This document shows positions 1-8,070 of a stretch of DNA of 64,000 nucleotides, one piece after another. Source of the stretch: Bhargavaea changchunensis (GTDB lineage Bacteria; Bacillota; Bacilli; Bacillales_A; Planococcaceae); contig NZ_JBHTCT010000003.1 in the NCBI RefSeq assembly GCF_042665595.1, forward strand, positions 124,001 through 188,000, written 5' to 3'. The notes under the pieces are model-generated. The model searched no databases, had not been told where the DNA came from, and saw only the letters and a list, made by a program, of their open reading frames with translations. The translations under genes were made by a program, and so were the position numbers. Numbering within the stretch: position 1 is the first letter of the stretch; each line of letters opens with the position of its first letter.

Positions 1-140
1 GCATTTTCCTTTCTATATTAATTTTTTTGCATGCACCGGCAAAATCCGGCATGCTATCTCATCTTATGTACGCAAATAGTCCCAATCATGGACAGTCAAC
101 CGGGGGATGAGATTTAAATTGATGAACTGGATGAACGCAC
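1..140. other. Left-edge intergenic stretch, no gene recognised
   Basis: No credible coding region is seen here. An imperfect hairpin lies at 29-54 (GCATG/CATGC outside CCGG/CCGG, with a small bulge). It has no U-run on the correct side for either strand, so it is not a convincing terminator. Read leftward on the minus strand, GAAAGG lies just before an ATG at 4-2, so a leftward gene could begin at the window edge; this cannot be tested here. Confidence 0.4.
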
Positions 141-185
141 AAAAAAAGGGCTGCCGCTTTTTTTGCGGTCAGAGCCCTTGTTTTT
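141..185 (-). terminator. Rho-independent terminator of rqcH
   Basis: The arms AAGGGCT (146-152) and AGCCCTT (173-179) enclose a second stem CCGC/GCGG (154-157, 165-168). On the minus strand the hairpin is followed by seven T (complement of 141-147), as expected for a terminator of the leftward rqcH gene. A shorter T-run on the plus side (181-185) could make it bidirectional. Confidence 0.75.
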
Positions 186-228
186 CGTTGGGAGTGTCAC
201 GTTGTATGACACCAACCCAAAAATTTGT

Positions 229-1926
229 TTACTTTCGGAGCTTCTTTACCAGATCTTCATCCGGATCGGCAAAGAGTGTTTTTTGTTCAAAGTAAATGAC
301 AAACCCAGGCTTGGAGCCGTTCGGCTTTTTCACATGGCGCACTTCCGTGTAATCGACCGGGACAGAAGCCGACTCCCGGGCTTTGCTGAAGTAGGCCGCA
401 AGGGAGGCAGCCTCCCTGATGGTTTCGTCATCCGGCGCATCCGAATGAATGACGACATGGGATCCCGGGATATCCTTGGTGTGGAGCCACGTTTCATGAC
501 GCTTTGCAAGCTTGAATGTAAGATAGTCGTTCTGCTTGTTGTTCTTGCCGACTGAAATCGGCACACCCGTACTCGAGACAAACTCATCCGGAACTGGACG
601 GGTGTCCTTTTTCTTCTTCTTTTTAAGGCGTCTCGCCTTCATGAAGCCCTGTTCGGCAAGCTCATCACGGATCTCTTCGATGTCCGCCGCGGAGCCTTGG
701 GTCACCTGCTGGAGAAGGGATTCAAAGTAACCGATATCCTCTTCCGCTTTCTCAAGCTGTTCGGCAATCTTCACGAGCGCGTGCTTCGCCTTGTTGTACT
801 TGGAGTAATATCGTTGCGCGTTTTCTGACGGTGTAAGTCTTGGGTCAAGCGGAATGGTGACAGTCCCGCCGTTTTCGTCATAGTAGTTCACTGCTTCAAT
901 GGAGCTGTCGCCTTTGTTGATCTGATACAGGTTGGCGGTGACAAGTTCCCCGAACAGCTGATGCCGGTCCAGCTTGCCTGCCTGCTCCTGTTCATCCCGG
1001 AGTTTGATCATCTTGTTTTTCAGTTTCTGGACCTCGTTCGTCAGCCAGCGCTCAAGGTCCCCGGCCTGCTGCTTGACACGGTCCCGCTCCGCTTTTGTAT
1101 GGAACACTTTGTCGAGGAGTTCGGAGAGGGAAGGGAAATCCCTGGTTTCGCCGCCGATATGGTGGAGGGGGTTGGCGGAGAAATAGACCTTGCCGCCCGC
1201 CTCGCACAGCGTCGGCTGTGCGCCTCCCGAACGGAAATCTTCTATATAAGAGCGGTATGCCGCAAGCCTGTTTTCCTTTTCCATGCCCCCGGTCCGGAAC
1301 AGCAGCTCTTCAGCATGGAGCGGGGAAAATCCTCCGATGCGCCGGAAAATCGCTCCGGCAGTGTCCGCGTCACGAAGGATTTCCATGATCTCATTGTCTG
1401 TTGCTTCCACAGGGTCCAGCTTATCCTGGGGCGGGGCAGGGATGTAAGGCTGTCCCGGAAGCACCGTCCGGTAGCTGTTCACAGATGGAGGGAGGTGCTT
1501 CAGGCTGTCCAGAATGAGATTCCGTTCAGGATCGGTCAGGATCAGGTTCGAGTGCCTGCCCATCACTTCAACATGAAGCTCCCTAATTGTGTCATCGCCG
1601 ATCTCGTCCCGACTGCGCACGGTGAGGGTGACGATCCGGTCGGCACCCGCCTGGCGGATGCCGGTGATGATGCCGCCCTCCAGATGTTTGCGGAGAAACA
1701 TGCAGAACGTGGGCGGCTGCGACGGTGTGTCGACGGGCTCGTCAGTGAGTTGGATGCGTGAGTAGGAGGGGTGGATCGAGATGAGGAGCCGGTGGTTGGT
1801 TCTGCCGGCACGTACCGTGAAAAGCAGCTCCTGTGTGTTCGGCTGCTGGATCTTGGAGATCCGGCCGCCGGTGAGCTGCCGGAGTTCCTGTGTCATTGCC
1901 ATCATGAATAATCCGTCAAAAGCCAT
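229..1926 (-). CDS. rqcH: Ribosome quality control protein RqcH (NFACT family, FbpA/YloA)
   Basis: This is the bacterial Rqc2/NEMF homologue. It binds stalled 50S-peptidyl-tRNA complexes and directs poly-alanine tailing of the nascent chain for degradation; it was formerly annotated as fibronectin-binding protein FbpA. The 565-residue product matches the family length (about 570). It starts MAFDGLFMMAMTQELRQL, the typical NFACT-N opening. A helical coiled-coil region follows at about 270-420, then a lysine-rich stretch, then an NFACT-R domain (GVPISVGKNNKQND, about 455-470). An AGAGG Shine-Dalgarno lies just upstream of the ATG. The gene diverges from gmk, an order also seen in Staphylococcus; the B. 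subtilis genes yloB, yloC and remA are not between them. Extracellular binding functions once proposed are unlikely. Confidence 0.93.
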   Translation of the reverse strand: MAFDGLFMMAMTQELRQLTGGRISKIQQPNTQELLFTVRAGRTNHRLLISIHPSYSRIQLTDEPVDTPSQPPTFCMFLRKHLEGGIITGIRQAGADRIVTLTVRSRDEIGDDTIRELHVEVMGRHSNLILTDPERNLILDSLKHLPPSVNSYRTVLPGQPYIPAPPQDKLDPVEATDNEIMEILRDADTAGAIFRRIGGFSPLHAEELLFRTGGMEKENRLAAYRSYIEDFRSGGAQPTLCEAGGKVYFSANPLHHIGGETRDFPSLSELLDKVFHTKAERDRVKQQAGDLERWLTNEVQKLKNKMIKLRDEQEQAGKLDRHQLFGELVTANLYQINKGDSSIEAVNYYDENGGTVTIPLDPRLTPSENAQRYYSKYNKAKHALVKIAEQLEKAEEDIGYFESLLQQVTQGSAADIEEIRDELAEQGFMKARRLKKKKKKDTRPVPDEFVSSTGVPISVGKNNKQNDYLTFKLAKRHETWLHTKDIPGSHVVIHSDAPDDETIREAASLAAYFSKARESASVPVDYTEVRHVKKPNGSKPGFVIYFEQKTLFADPDEDLVKKLRK

Positions 1927-1981
1927 ATGATTGCCTCTTTCATTGCGTTTGTTTCCATTTTAGCATTCATGCGGAGGGATA

Positions 1982-1990
1982 TGGTATAAT
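1982..1990 (+). promoter_or_regulatory. Extended -10 promoter for the gmk operon
   Basis: TGGTATAAT is a perfect TATAAT (1985-1990) with the TGn extension. No good -35 is seen 17 bases upstream, which extended -10 promoters tolerate. It would start RNA near 1997 and give a leader of about 75 nt. Confidence 0.65.
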
Positions 1991-2011
1991 TGCGACATCA
2001 TCCAAAAACGG

Positions 2012-2044
2012 TTCCGCCCTTTACCGGTGTGCCGGAAGGCGGAA
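2012..2044 (+). promoter_or_regulatory. Hairpin in the gmk leader
   Basis: The arms TTCCGCC (2012-2018) and GGCGGAA (2038-2044) enclose a second stem CCGG/CCGG around a TGTG loop. No U-run follows, so it is not a simple terminator. It could stabilise the leader or regulate it; no riboswitch class was recognised. Confidence 0.45.
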
Positions 2045-2072
2045 ATACTGACTGCAGAGGGATCAAACGTTT

Positions 2073-2699
2073 ATGAAAAAAGGACGCGGCCTGCTCATCG
2101 TCCTTTCGGGGCCATCAGGCGTCGGAAAAGGCACGGTGCGCAAGGAGCTGTTTTCACAGCCGGACACGAACTACGAATATTCCATCTCCATGACCACCCG
2201 CAGCCCGCGGGAAGGGGAAGTGGACGGGAAAGATTACTTTTTCAAGAAGCGCGAAGAATTTGAGCAGCTGATCCGTGAAGAGCGGCTGCTGGAGTACGCG
2301 GAGTATGTCGGGAACTATTACGGCACTCCGCTGGATTACGTGAATGAGACACTGGACGCTGGGCGAGATGTGTTCCTCGAGATCGAGGTTGTCGGCGCGG
2401 CGAAAGTCCGGGAAAAGATGCCGGACGGTGTTTTCATTTTCCTGGCCCCCCCAAATTTGTCGGAGCTGGAACAGCGCCTGATCGGACGCGGTACGGAGAC
2501 CGATGAAGTCATCCGCAACCGAATCGGCAAGGCGAAGGAAGAACTGGAGATGATGCATCTCTACGACTATGTTGTTGAAAACGACGAGGTGGGCCGGGCG
2601 TGCGATCGGATCAATGCCATCATCACGGCCGAGCACTGCCGTCGCACCCGTGTTGAAGAACGATACAAACTCATGCTGGAAGGGAATGATCCGCAATGA
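2073..2699 (+). CDS. gmk: Guanylate kinase
   Basis: This cytosolic enzyme transfers phosphate from ATP to GMP, giving GDP. It is essential for GTP synthesis and for recycling GMP after (p)ppGpp turnover. The 208-residue protein carries the P-loop GPSGVGKGTVR near residues 13-23, the GMP-binding stretch TTRSPREGEVDG and the lid arginines (IGRGTETDEVIRNR), all as expected. An AGAGG site at 2056-2060 precedes the ATG by about 12 bases. The stop overlaps the start of rpoZ (ATGA), so translation is probably coupled. Confidence 0.97.
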   Translation: MKKGRGLLIVLSGPSGVGKGTVRKELFSQPDTNYEYSISMTTRSPREGEVDGKDYFFKKREEFEQLIREERLLEYAEYVGNYYGTPLDYVNETLDAGRDVFLEIEVVGAAKVREKMPDGVFIFLAPPNLSELEQRLIGRGTETDEVIRNRIGKAKEELEMMHLYDYVVENDEVGRACDRINAIITAEHCRRTRVEERYKLMLEGNDPQ

Positions 2700-2923
2700 T
2701 GCTTTATCCATCGATCGACTCGCTCAAAAAACAGATCGACTCCAAATACACCCTGGTAAGCCTCGCCGCCAAACGAGCCCGTGAAATCCAGGCCAGGGAC
2801 AACTTCCTCCTTGAGAAGTATGACGCCGAGAAGTTCGTCGGCATGGCTCTCGAGGAAGTCGCGGAAGGTGTGCTTGAGAAGCAGGCTTCCGACGCCAACA
2901 TCCAGTACGAAGACGAAATGTAA
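2696..2923 (+). CDS. rpoZ: RNA polymerase omega subunit
   Basis: This small subunit helps fold and assemble the beta-prime subunit of RNA polymerase. The 75-residue product contains YPSIDSLKKQIDSKYTLV and AAKRAREIQ, the hallmark N-terminal omega sequence. Two tandem ATGs (2696 and 2699) are possible. GGAAGGG at 2678-2684 is better spaced for the first, while the second gives the usual one-methionine N terminus. The gene overlaps the end of gmk and belongs to its operon. Confidence 0.95.
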   Translation: MMLYPSIDSLKKQIDSKYTLVSLAAKRAREIQARDNFLLEKYDAEKFVGMALEEVAEGVLEKQASDANIQYEDEM

Positions 2924-2934
2924 GATATGCACAA

Positions 2935-2975
2935 TGAAAACTCCCGGAGAAACTTTTTCCTGGGAGTTTTCATTC
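2935..2975 (+). terminator. Long hairpin between rpoZ and coaBC (terminator or attenuator)
   Basis: TGAAAACTCCC (2935-2945) pairs perfectly with GGGAGTTTTCA (2962-2972). The interior GGAGAAA/TTTTTCC can extend the stem almost to the tip. The right arm supplies a weak U-run. Because coaBC starts 20 bases later with no visible new promoter, this is probably a partial terminator or a processing site inside the operon. Confidence 0.6.
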
Positions 2976-2993
2976 GAAAGGGAGAAAAAAAGG

Positions 2994-4211
2994 ATGCTGA
3001 AAAACAAACATATCCTTCTTTGTGTCACAGGGGGAATCGCTGTATACAAAGCCGTGGCGCTTGTCAGCAAGTTGTCCCAGGCAGGGGCCGAGGTAAAGGT
3101 GATCATGACGGAATCCGCCACCGAATTCGTGGCGCCTCTCACCTTCCAGGTCATGTCGCGCAATGATGTATACACCGACACATTCGACGAAAAAGACTCA
3201 TCTGTGATTGCCCATATCGACCTTGCCGACTGGGCTGACCTTATCATTGTCGCCCCGGCGACCGCCAATGTGATCGGAAAGCTTGCAAACGGGATCGCGG
3301 ATGACATGGTGACGACGACACTGCTTGCCGCCACAGCCGATGTGTGGATTGCGCCGGCAATGAATGTCCATATGTATGCCCACCCTGCGGTGATGCGGAA
3401 CATCGATCGCTTACACCGTGACGGTTACCGGTTTATTGAACCTTCGGAGGGATTTCTTGCGTGCGGATACGTCGGGAAAGGAAGGCTGGAGGAACCGGAG
3501 CGCATCACTGAGCTTGTGGAGCAGCATTTCAGGGAAGGGCTCACCCCGGAAAGGACTGTCTTGGCAGGCAAGAAAGTGGTGGTCACGGCAGGCCCGACCA
3601 GGGAACGGATTGACCCGGTCCGGTATCTGTCGAATTTCTCAAGCGGAAAGATGGGCTATGCAATGGCCGAAGCAGCTTCCGGTCTCGGCGCGGAGACTGT
3701 ACTTGTCTCGGGTCCGGTCGGACTGCCGGTTCCGGAAGGTGTCCGTGTGGTTCAGGTGGAAAGCGCGGCGGATATGCTGGCTGCGGTTCTTGCGGAGTAT
3801 GGAACAGCCGATGTCGTGATCAAGGCTGCGGCCGTTGCCGACTACCGTCCGAAAACTGTCCACAGCGGCAAAATGAAAAAACAGGAGGGGGACTCCGTCA
3901 TCGAACTCGAGCGGACGACTGACATCCTGAAAACGCTCGGCGAACAAAAAGAAGGACAGTGCCTCATCGGTTTCGCGGCAGAGACGGACCGCGTTGCAGA
4001 GTACGCGCGGGGCAAGCTTGAGCGCAAGAACCTTGATTACATCATCGCAAATGATGTGACCGCCCCTACGGGTGTGTTCGGAAGCGACACGAATGTCGTC
4101 ACCCTGTTCGGCCGGGACGGCATGGAAGTATCGTTCCCGGCTACAGAGAAAAAAGAACTTGCGCTGAAGCTTCTCCTCCGGATTTTCGGGGGTGAGCGGG
4201 ATGATCGCTGA
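2994..4211 (+). CDS. coaBC: Bifunctional phosphopantothenoylcysteine decarboxylase / phosphopantothenate-cysteine ligase
   Basis: The protein joins cysteine to 4'-phosphopantothenate (CoaB) and decarboxylates the product (CoaC), two consecutive steps of coenzyme A synthesis. The CoaC half (about 1-180) has the HIDLADWADL histidine motif, the APAMN motif and the active-site cysteine in ACGYVGKGRLEEP. The CoaB half follows, with VVTAGPTRERIDPVR and AAVADYRP. The ATG at 2994 has AAGGGAG (2978-2984) nine bases upstream and opens MLKNKHILLCVTGGIA, as in homologues; the reading frame continues upstream but lacks family similarity there. The product is 405 residues and its end overlaps priA by 11 bases. 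Confidence 0.95.
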   Translation: MLKNKHILLCVTGGIAVYKAVALVSKLSQAGAEVKVIMTESATEFVAPLTFQVMSRNDVYTDTFDEKDSSVIAHIDLADWADLIIVAPATANVIGKLANGIADDMVTTTLLAATADVWIAPAMNVHMYAHPAVMRNIDRLHRDGYRFIEPSEGFLACGYVGKGRLEEPERITELVEQHFREGLTPERTVLAGKKVVVTAGPTRERIDPVRYLSNFSSGKMGYAMAEAASGLGAETVLVSGPVGLPVPEGVRVVQVESAADMLAAVLAEYGTADVVIKAAAVADYRPKTVHSGKMKKQEGDSVIELERTTDILKTLGEQKEGQCLIGFAAETDRVAEYARGKLERKNLDYIIANDVTAPTGVFGSDTNVVTLFGRDGMEVSFPATEKKELALKLLLRIFGGERDDR

Positions 4212-6609
4212 AGTTATCACGGATGTGTCTGCGCATCCCGTTGACCGGCCATTCGACTATGCCGTTCCGGAAGGATTGGCAAACGTCATCGAGCCCGGCG
4301 CTCGAGTGAGAGTGCCGTTCGGCAACAGGAAAGTGCTTGGCTTCGTCACAGGTCTCAAGGAAGAAAGCGATGTGCCCGCAGCCAGGCTGAAGCCCGTGGA
4401 CGAGCTGCTCGACCCTGAGCCGGTCCTGACGCAAGAGATGCTCCAGCTTGCGGATTGGATGAAGCGGACGACGCTCTGCTTCGAAATTGATGCACTTCAG
4501 GTCATGCTCCCATCCGCCCTCCGGGCAAAGTATGAAAAAGTCGTCCATGTCCTTGAACCGGAAAAATTGGAAGGGGATGTGGCGGGGATTGCCCGAAACC
4601 GCCGGGTCGTGGCCGTGAAGGAGTTCGGCGAACGGCTCCTGCCCGTGCTTAAACGACTTGCTGCGGATGGGGCGATATCGATCGAAACGGCAGTCAGGCA
4701 GCGCACGAACATTAAAAAAGAGAAGGTTCTCCATATCGGGGAAGCGGACCGGCTGAGGGAGATCAGGGAATCACTGCCGAAATCGGCGAGCCGGCAGGCA
4801 GAACTGATCGACTGGATGGAAACACATATCGGCATGTCCGTGCCATCGAAAGATGTGATGGAAGCCACAGGCACCACAAGGGCCACCCTAAAGGTGCTTG
4901 TTGGGAAAGGGGCTGCCCGCGAGACGGAGGAAGAAGTGTACAGGAAGCCGGAGACCGGCCTGATGCCGGAAAGCGGGGGCCTTCCCGGGCCGCTTACGGA
5001 AGAACAGGCAACAGCCGTCGGGGAAATCGGAAAAGCGGTCGCTGAAGAACGTGATGAAACTTTTCTTCTGCACGGTGTGACGGGAAGCGGAAAAACAGAG
5101 GTGTATATGCAGGTCATCCGCCAGGTGCTCGACCTCGGCAAAGAAGCGATCGTCCTTGTACCGGAGATTTCGCTCACGCCGCAGATCACTTCCCGGTTTA
5201 AAAGACGCTTTGGCCCGCTGGTCGCCGTCATGCACAGCGGGCTGTCCGCGGGTGAAAAATACGATGAATGGCGGAAGGTGCAGCGCGGTGAAGTGAAGGT
5301 TGTCGTCGGTGCGCGTTCCGCCGTATTCGCGCCGTTCAGGAATCTGGGCGTCATCGTCCTTGATGAGGAGCATGAATCCAGCTACAAGCAGGAGGACAGC
5401 CCCCGCTACCACGCAAGGGATGTGGCGATCCGGCGCTCGCAGGAGCATGGATGCCCGGTCATCCTGGGCAGTGCAACGCCATCCCTCGAATCGTATGCGC
5501 GGGCACACAAGGGGGTCTATTCGCTTTTGACCCTCACCGAACGTGCGAAAAAACAGCCTCTTCCGGAAGTGGAGATCGTCGACATGCGCGAGGAACTGAA
5601 AAACGGCAACCGATCGATGTTCTCGGTCGCACTGGCAGAGGCAATCCGGGACAGGCTGGAAAAAGGCGAGCAGACGGTGCTGTTCCTGAACCGCAGGGGT
5701 TATTCCTCGTTTGTGCTCTGCCGCGACTGCGGGACGTCCGTCCAGTGTCCGAATTGCGATATCTCGCTGACCTACCATAGGGCGACGGAGCGGCTGCAAT
5801 GCCATTATTGCGGGCATGAGGAACCGGTTCCCCTCACCTGTCCGGAATGCGGAAGCGAACATATCCGCTTTTTCGGGACAGGCACCCAGAAAGTGCAGGA
5901 GGAACTCCACCGGCTGCTTCCTGAAGCGCGCGTGTTGCGGATGGACGTGGACACGACGCGCCAGAAAGGTGCCCATGAACGCCTTCTCCGGCAATTCGGT
6001 GACGGCGGTGCGGATATCCTGCTCGGAACACAGATGATCGCAAAAGGCCTGGACTTTCCGAACATCACGCTTGTTGGCGTTCTGTCCGCTGACACGATGC
6101 TGCGCCTGTCCGACTTCAGGGCGGCAGAAAAGACATTTCAGCTCCTTACCCAGGTAAGCGGCCGCGCGGGCCGCCATGAGAAGGAAGGGGAGGTCATCGT
6201 CCAGACGTACGCTCCGGAACACTATGCGGTCGAGCTTGCGAAGGACCAGGCCTACGAGCCGTTCTACGCGATCGAAATGGGGAACCGTAAGAGATATTCC
6301 TATCCGCCATTCTTTTTCGTGACGCTGATCCAGTTTTCTCATGAGGATCTGATGAAGGTGTCGGAAACCGCCGGCAATGCAGTACGCTACCTTTCGGGGA
6401 AGCTGGGGCCGGACACTGTCATCATTGGCCCGACGGCAGCCGAAGTGGCCCGTGTGAACAATAGATATCGCTATCAATGTCTGATAAAATACAAAAAAGA
6501 ACCGAAGCTGGCCGGAGTTCTGACGGATCTCGTGAAGATCTACAGAAGCAGCTGGATGAAGGAAGGCATTCTCATGTCGATCGATATGAATCCTTCCACC
6601 ATCAGCTGA
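4201..6609 (+). CDS. priA: Primosomal replication restart helicase PriA
   Basis: This 3'-5' DNA helicase recognises abandoned forks and reloads the replisome. About 802 residues: an N-terminal DNA-binding domain (MIAEVITDVSAHPVDRPFDY), Walker A GVTGSGKTEVY near 292, Walker B DEEH near 387, and a zinc-binding insert with eight cysteines near 505-555 (CRDCG, CPNCD, CHYCG, CPECG), then the C-terminal helicase lobe. I prefer ATG 4201 over GTG 4192 because the GGGGGTGAG Shine-Dalgarno (4188-4195) covers the GTG and because B. subtilis PriA aligns from this methionine. It overlaps coaBC. Confidence 0.95.
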   Translation: MIAEVITDVSAHPVDRPFDYAVPEGLANVIEPGARVRVPFGNRKVLGFVTGLKEESDVPAARLKPVDELLDPEPVLTQEMLQLADWMKRTTLCFEIDALQVMLPSALRAKYEKVVHVLEPEKLEGDVAGIARNRRVVAVKEFGERLLPVLKRLAADGAISIETAVRQRTNIKKEKVLHIGEADRLREIRESLPKSASRQAELIDWMETHIGMSVPSKDVMEATGTTRATLKVLVGKGAARETEEEVYRKPETGLMPESGGLPGPLTEEQATAVGEIGKAVAEERDETFLLHGVTGSGKTEVYMQVIRQVLDLGKEAIVLVPEISLTPQITSRFKRRFGPLVAVMHSGLSAGEKYDEWRKVQRGEVKVVVGARSAVFAPFRNLGVIVLDEEHESSYKQEDSPRYHARDVAIRRSQEHGCPVILGSATPSLESYARAHKGVYSLLTLTERAKKQPLPEVEIVDMREELKNGNRSMFSVALAEAIRDRLEKGEQTVLFLNRRGYSSFVLCRDCGTSVQCPNCDISLTYHRATERLQCHYCGHEEPVPLTCPECGSEHIRFFGTGTQKVQEELHRLLPEARVLRMDVDTTRQKGAHERLLRQFGDGGADILLGTQMIAKGLDFPNITLVGVLSADTMLRLSDFRAAEKTFQLLTQVSGRAGRHEKEGEVIVQTYAPEHYAVELAKDQAYEPFYAIEMGNRKRYSYPPFFFVTLIQFSHEDLMKVSETAGNAVRYLSGKLGPDTVIIGPTAAEVARVNNRYRYQCLIKYKKEPKLAGVLTDLVKIYRSSWMKEGILMSIDMNPSTIS

Positions 6610-6637
6610 CCCCGGCAACGGAAATGGGGAATCATCA

Positions 6638-7132
6638 ATGGCAATCCTTGAAATCGTGCAACATCCGTCCCCGATACTGACGGAATCCTGCAAGCCGGTC
6701 ACTGATTTCGGTGACGGGCTGCAAACGCTTTTGGACGACATGTACGAAACGATGATCGATGCGGACGGCATCGGCATCGCAGCGCCGCAAGTCGGCAAAT
6801 CGATACGCGCGGCCATCGTCGATCTCGGTGAGGGCCAGGATCCGATCTGGCTCATCAACCCGGAAGTCGTGGCAACGGGTGGAAAGGAAACTGAAGTGGA
6901 AGGGTGTCTGAGTTTTCCCGGCCTCTACGGCGAAGTGGAACGGCCTTTCCATGTAAAGGTCCATGCACAGGATCGCGACGGCTCATGGTACGAGCTTGAA
7001 GCAGAAGATTACGAAGCGAGGGCGATTCTTCACGAGATCGACCATCTGGACGGAATCCTGTTCGACTCGAAAATCATCCGGGTCGTACCTGAGGAGGAAC
7101 TGGAAGCGGCTGAAGAGGAGGAAGAGGAATGA
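6638..7132 (+). CDS. def: Peptide deformylase
   Basis: This metalloenzyme removes the N-formyl group from nascent proteins. All three family motifs are present: GIGIAAPQVG, EGCLSFPG (metal-binding Cys) and HEIDHLDG (two metal-binding His and the catalytic Glu). The length (164) is typical for the fmt-linked enzyme. The C terminus is a run of acidic residues (EEELEAAEEEEEE); the corresponding purine-rich DNA GAGGAGGAAGAGG doubles as the ribosome binding site of fmt, whose ATG overlaps the def stop. The pairing with fmt couples formylation and deformylation. Confidence 0.96.
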   Translation: MAILEIVQHPSPILTESCKPVTDFGDGLQTLLDDMYETMIDADGIGIAAPQVGKSIRAAIVDLGEGQDPIWLINPEVVATGGKETEVEGCLSFPGLYGEVERPFHVKVHAQDRDGSWYELEAEDYEARAILHEIDHLDGILFDSKIIRVVPEEELEAAEEEEEE

Positions 7133-8070
7133 CTCGCATCGTATTCATGGGGACACCGGATTTTTCAGTGCCGATCCTCCGCATGCTTCATGAAGAGGGT
7201 TATGAACTCCTCGCTGCCGTTACCCAGCCGGACCGGCCCGTCGGACGCAAACGGGTTCTCACACCGCCTCCGGTCAAAGAGGAAGCACTCAGACTCGGAC
7301 TTCCGGTCATCCAGCCGGGCAGGCTGAAAGGTTCAGCCGAGCTGGATGAAATTCTCTCGCTGGAGCCGGACCTGATCGTAACGGCCGCTTTCGGCCAGAT
7401 CCTGCCGAAAGAGCTGCTTGAAGCACCTCCGCTCGGCTGCCTGAATGTCCATGCTTCCCTGCTGCCTGAATACAGGGGAGGAGCGCCGATCCATCAGGCG
7501 ATCATGGATGGCAGGGAGGAGACGGGTGTCACCATCATGTATATGGCAGAAAAGCTGGACGCGGGCGATATCATCTCCCAGGTGCGTGTGCCGATCGGCG
7601 GGAATGACAACACAGGTGAGCTGTTCGGCCGGCTTTCGGAAGCCGGTACCCGCCTGCTTAAAGAGACCCTGCCTTCCGTCATCAACGGGACGAACGAACG
7701 CATCCCTCAGGACCATGAAAAAGCCACGTTCGCGGGGAACATCAAACGCGAGCAGGAGCGCATTGACTGGACGATGCCGGGAAGTGCCGTGCACAATCAG
7801 ATCCGCGGCCTCAGCCCGTGGCCGGTTGCCTATACCGAATTGGACGGGAAGACCGTAAAAATGTGGCGTTCAGAAAAGGCCGATGGCAAATCCGGTGCTT
7901 CCCCGGGTGAAATCATATCGACGGATGACGGTGTCATTACGGTACAGGCCGGCGATGGCACGGCCGTCCGGATTCTTGAACTCCAGCCGTCCGGCAAAAA
8001 GCGGATGGAGACCCGGGGATACCTGAACGGGGCCGGCTCGCACATCAAGTCAGGAGACCGTTTCATATGA
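7129..8070 (+). CDS. fmt: Methionyl-tRNA formyltransferase
   Basis: It formylates initiator Met-tRNA using 10-formyl-tetrahydrofolate. The 313-residue protein has the N-terminal Rossmann-like transferase domain (IVFMGTPDFSVP), the catalytic segment NVHASLLPEYRGGAPI and AEKLDAGDII, and a C-terminal tRNA-binding domain. It overlaps def upstream and rsmB downstream, each by ATGA, making a translation-initiation and rRNA-modification cluster. Confidence 0.96.
   Translation: MTRIVFMGTPDFSVPILRMLHEEGYELLAAVTQPDRPVGRKRVLTPPPVKEEALRLGLPVIQPGRLKGSAELDEILSLEPDLIVTAAFGQILPKELLEAPPLGCLNVHASLLPEYRGGAPIHQAIMDGREETGVTIMYMAEKLDAGDIISQVRVPIGGNDNTGELFGRLSEAGTRLLKETLPSVINGTNERIPQDHEKATFAGNIKREQERIDWTMPGSAVHNQIRGLSPWPVAYTELDGKTVKMWRSEKADGKSGASPGEIISTDDGVITVQAGDGTAVRILELQPSGKKRMETRGYLNGAGSHIKSGDRFI

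Noticed and set aside
29..54. GCATG/CATGC hairpin as a terminator
   Set aside because: The T-run precedes it on the plus strand and becomes an A-run after it on the minus strand, so it fits a terminator in neither direction.
2781..2993. Upstream extension of the coaBC reading frame
   Set aside because: It overlaps rpoZ and an intergenic hairpin, has no CoaC similarity, and the ATG at 2994 has a proper ribosome binding site.
4888..6858. 656-codon open frame on the minus strand
   Set aside because: It lies opposite priA and def, lacks a ribosome binding site and recognisable domains, and has composition expected of an antisense shadow of GC-rich coding DNA.
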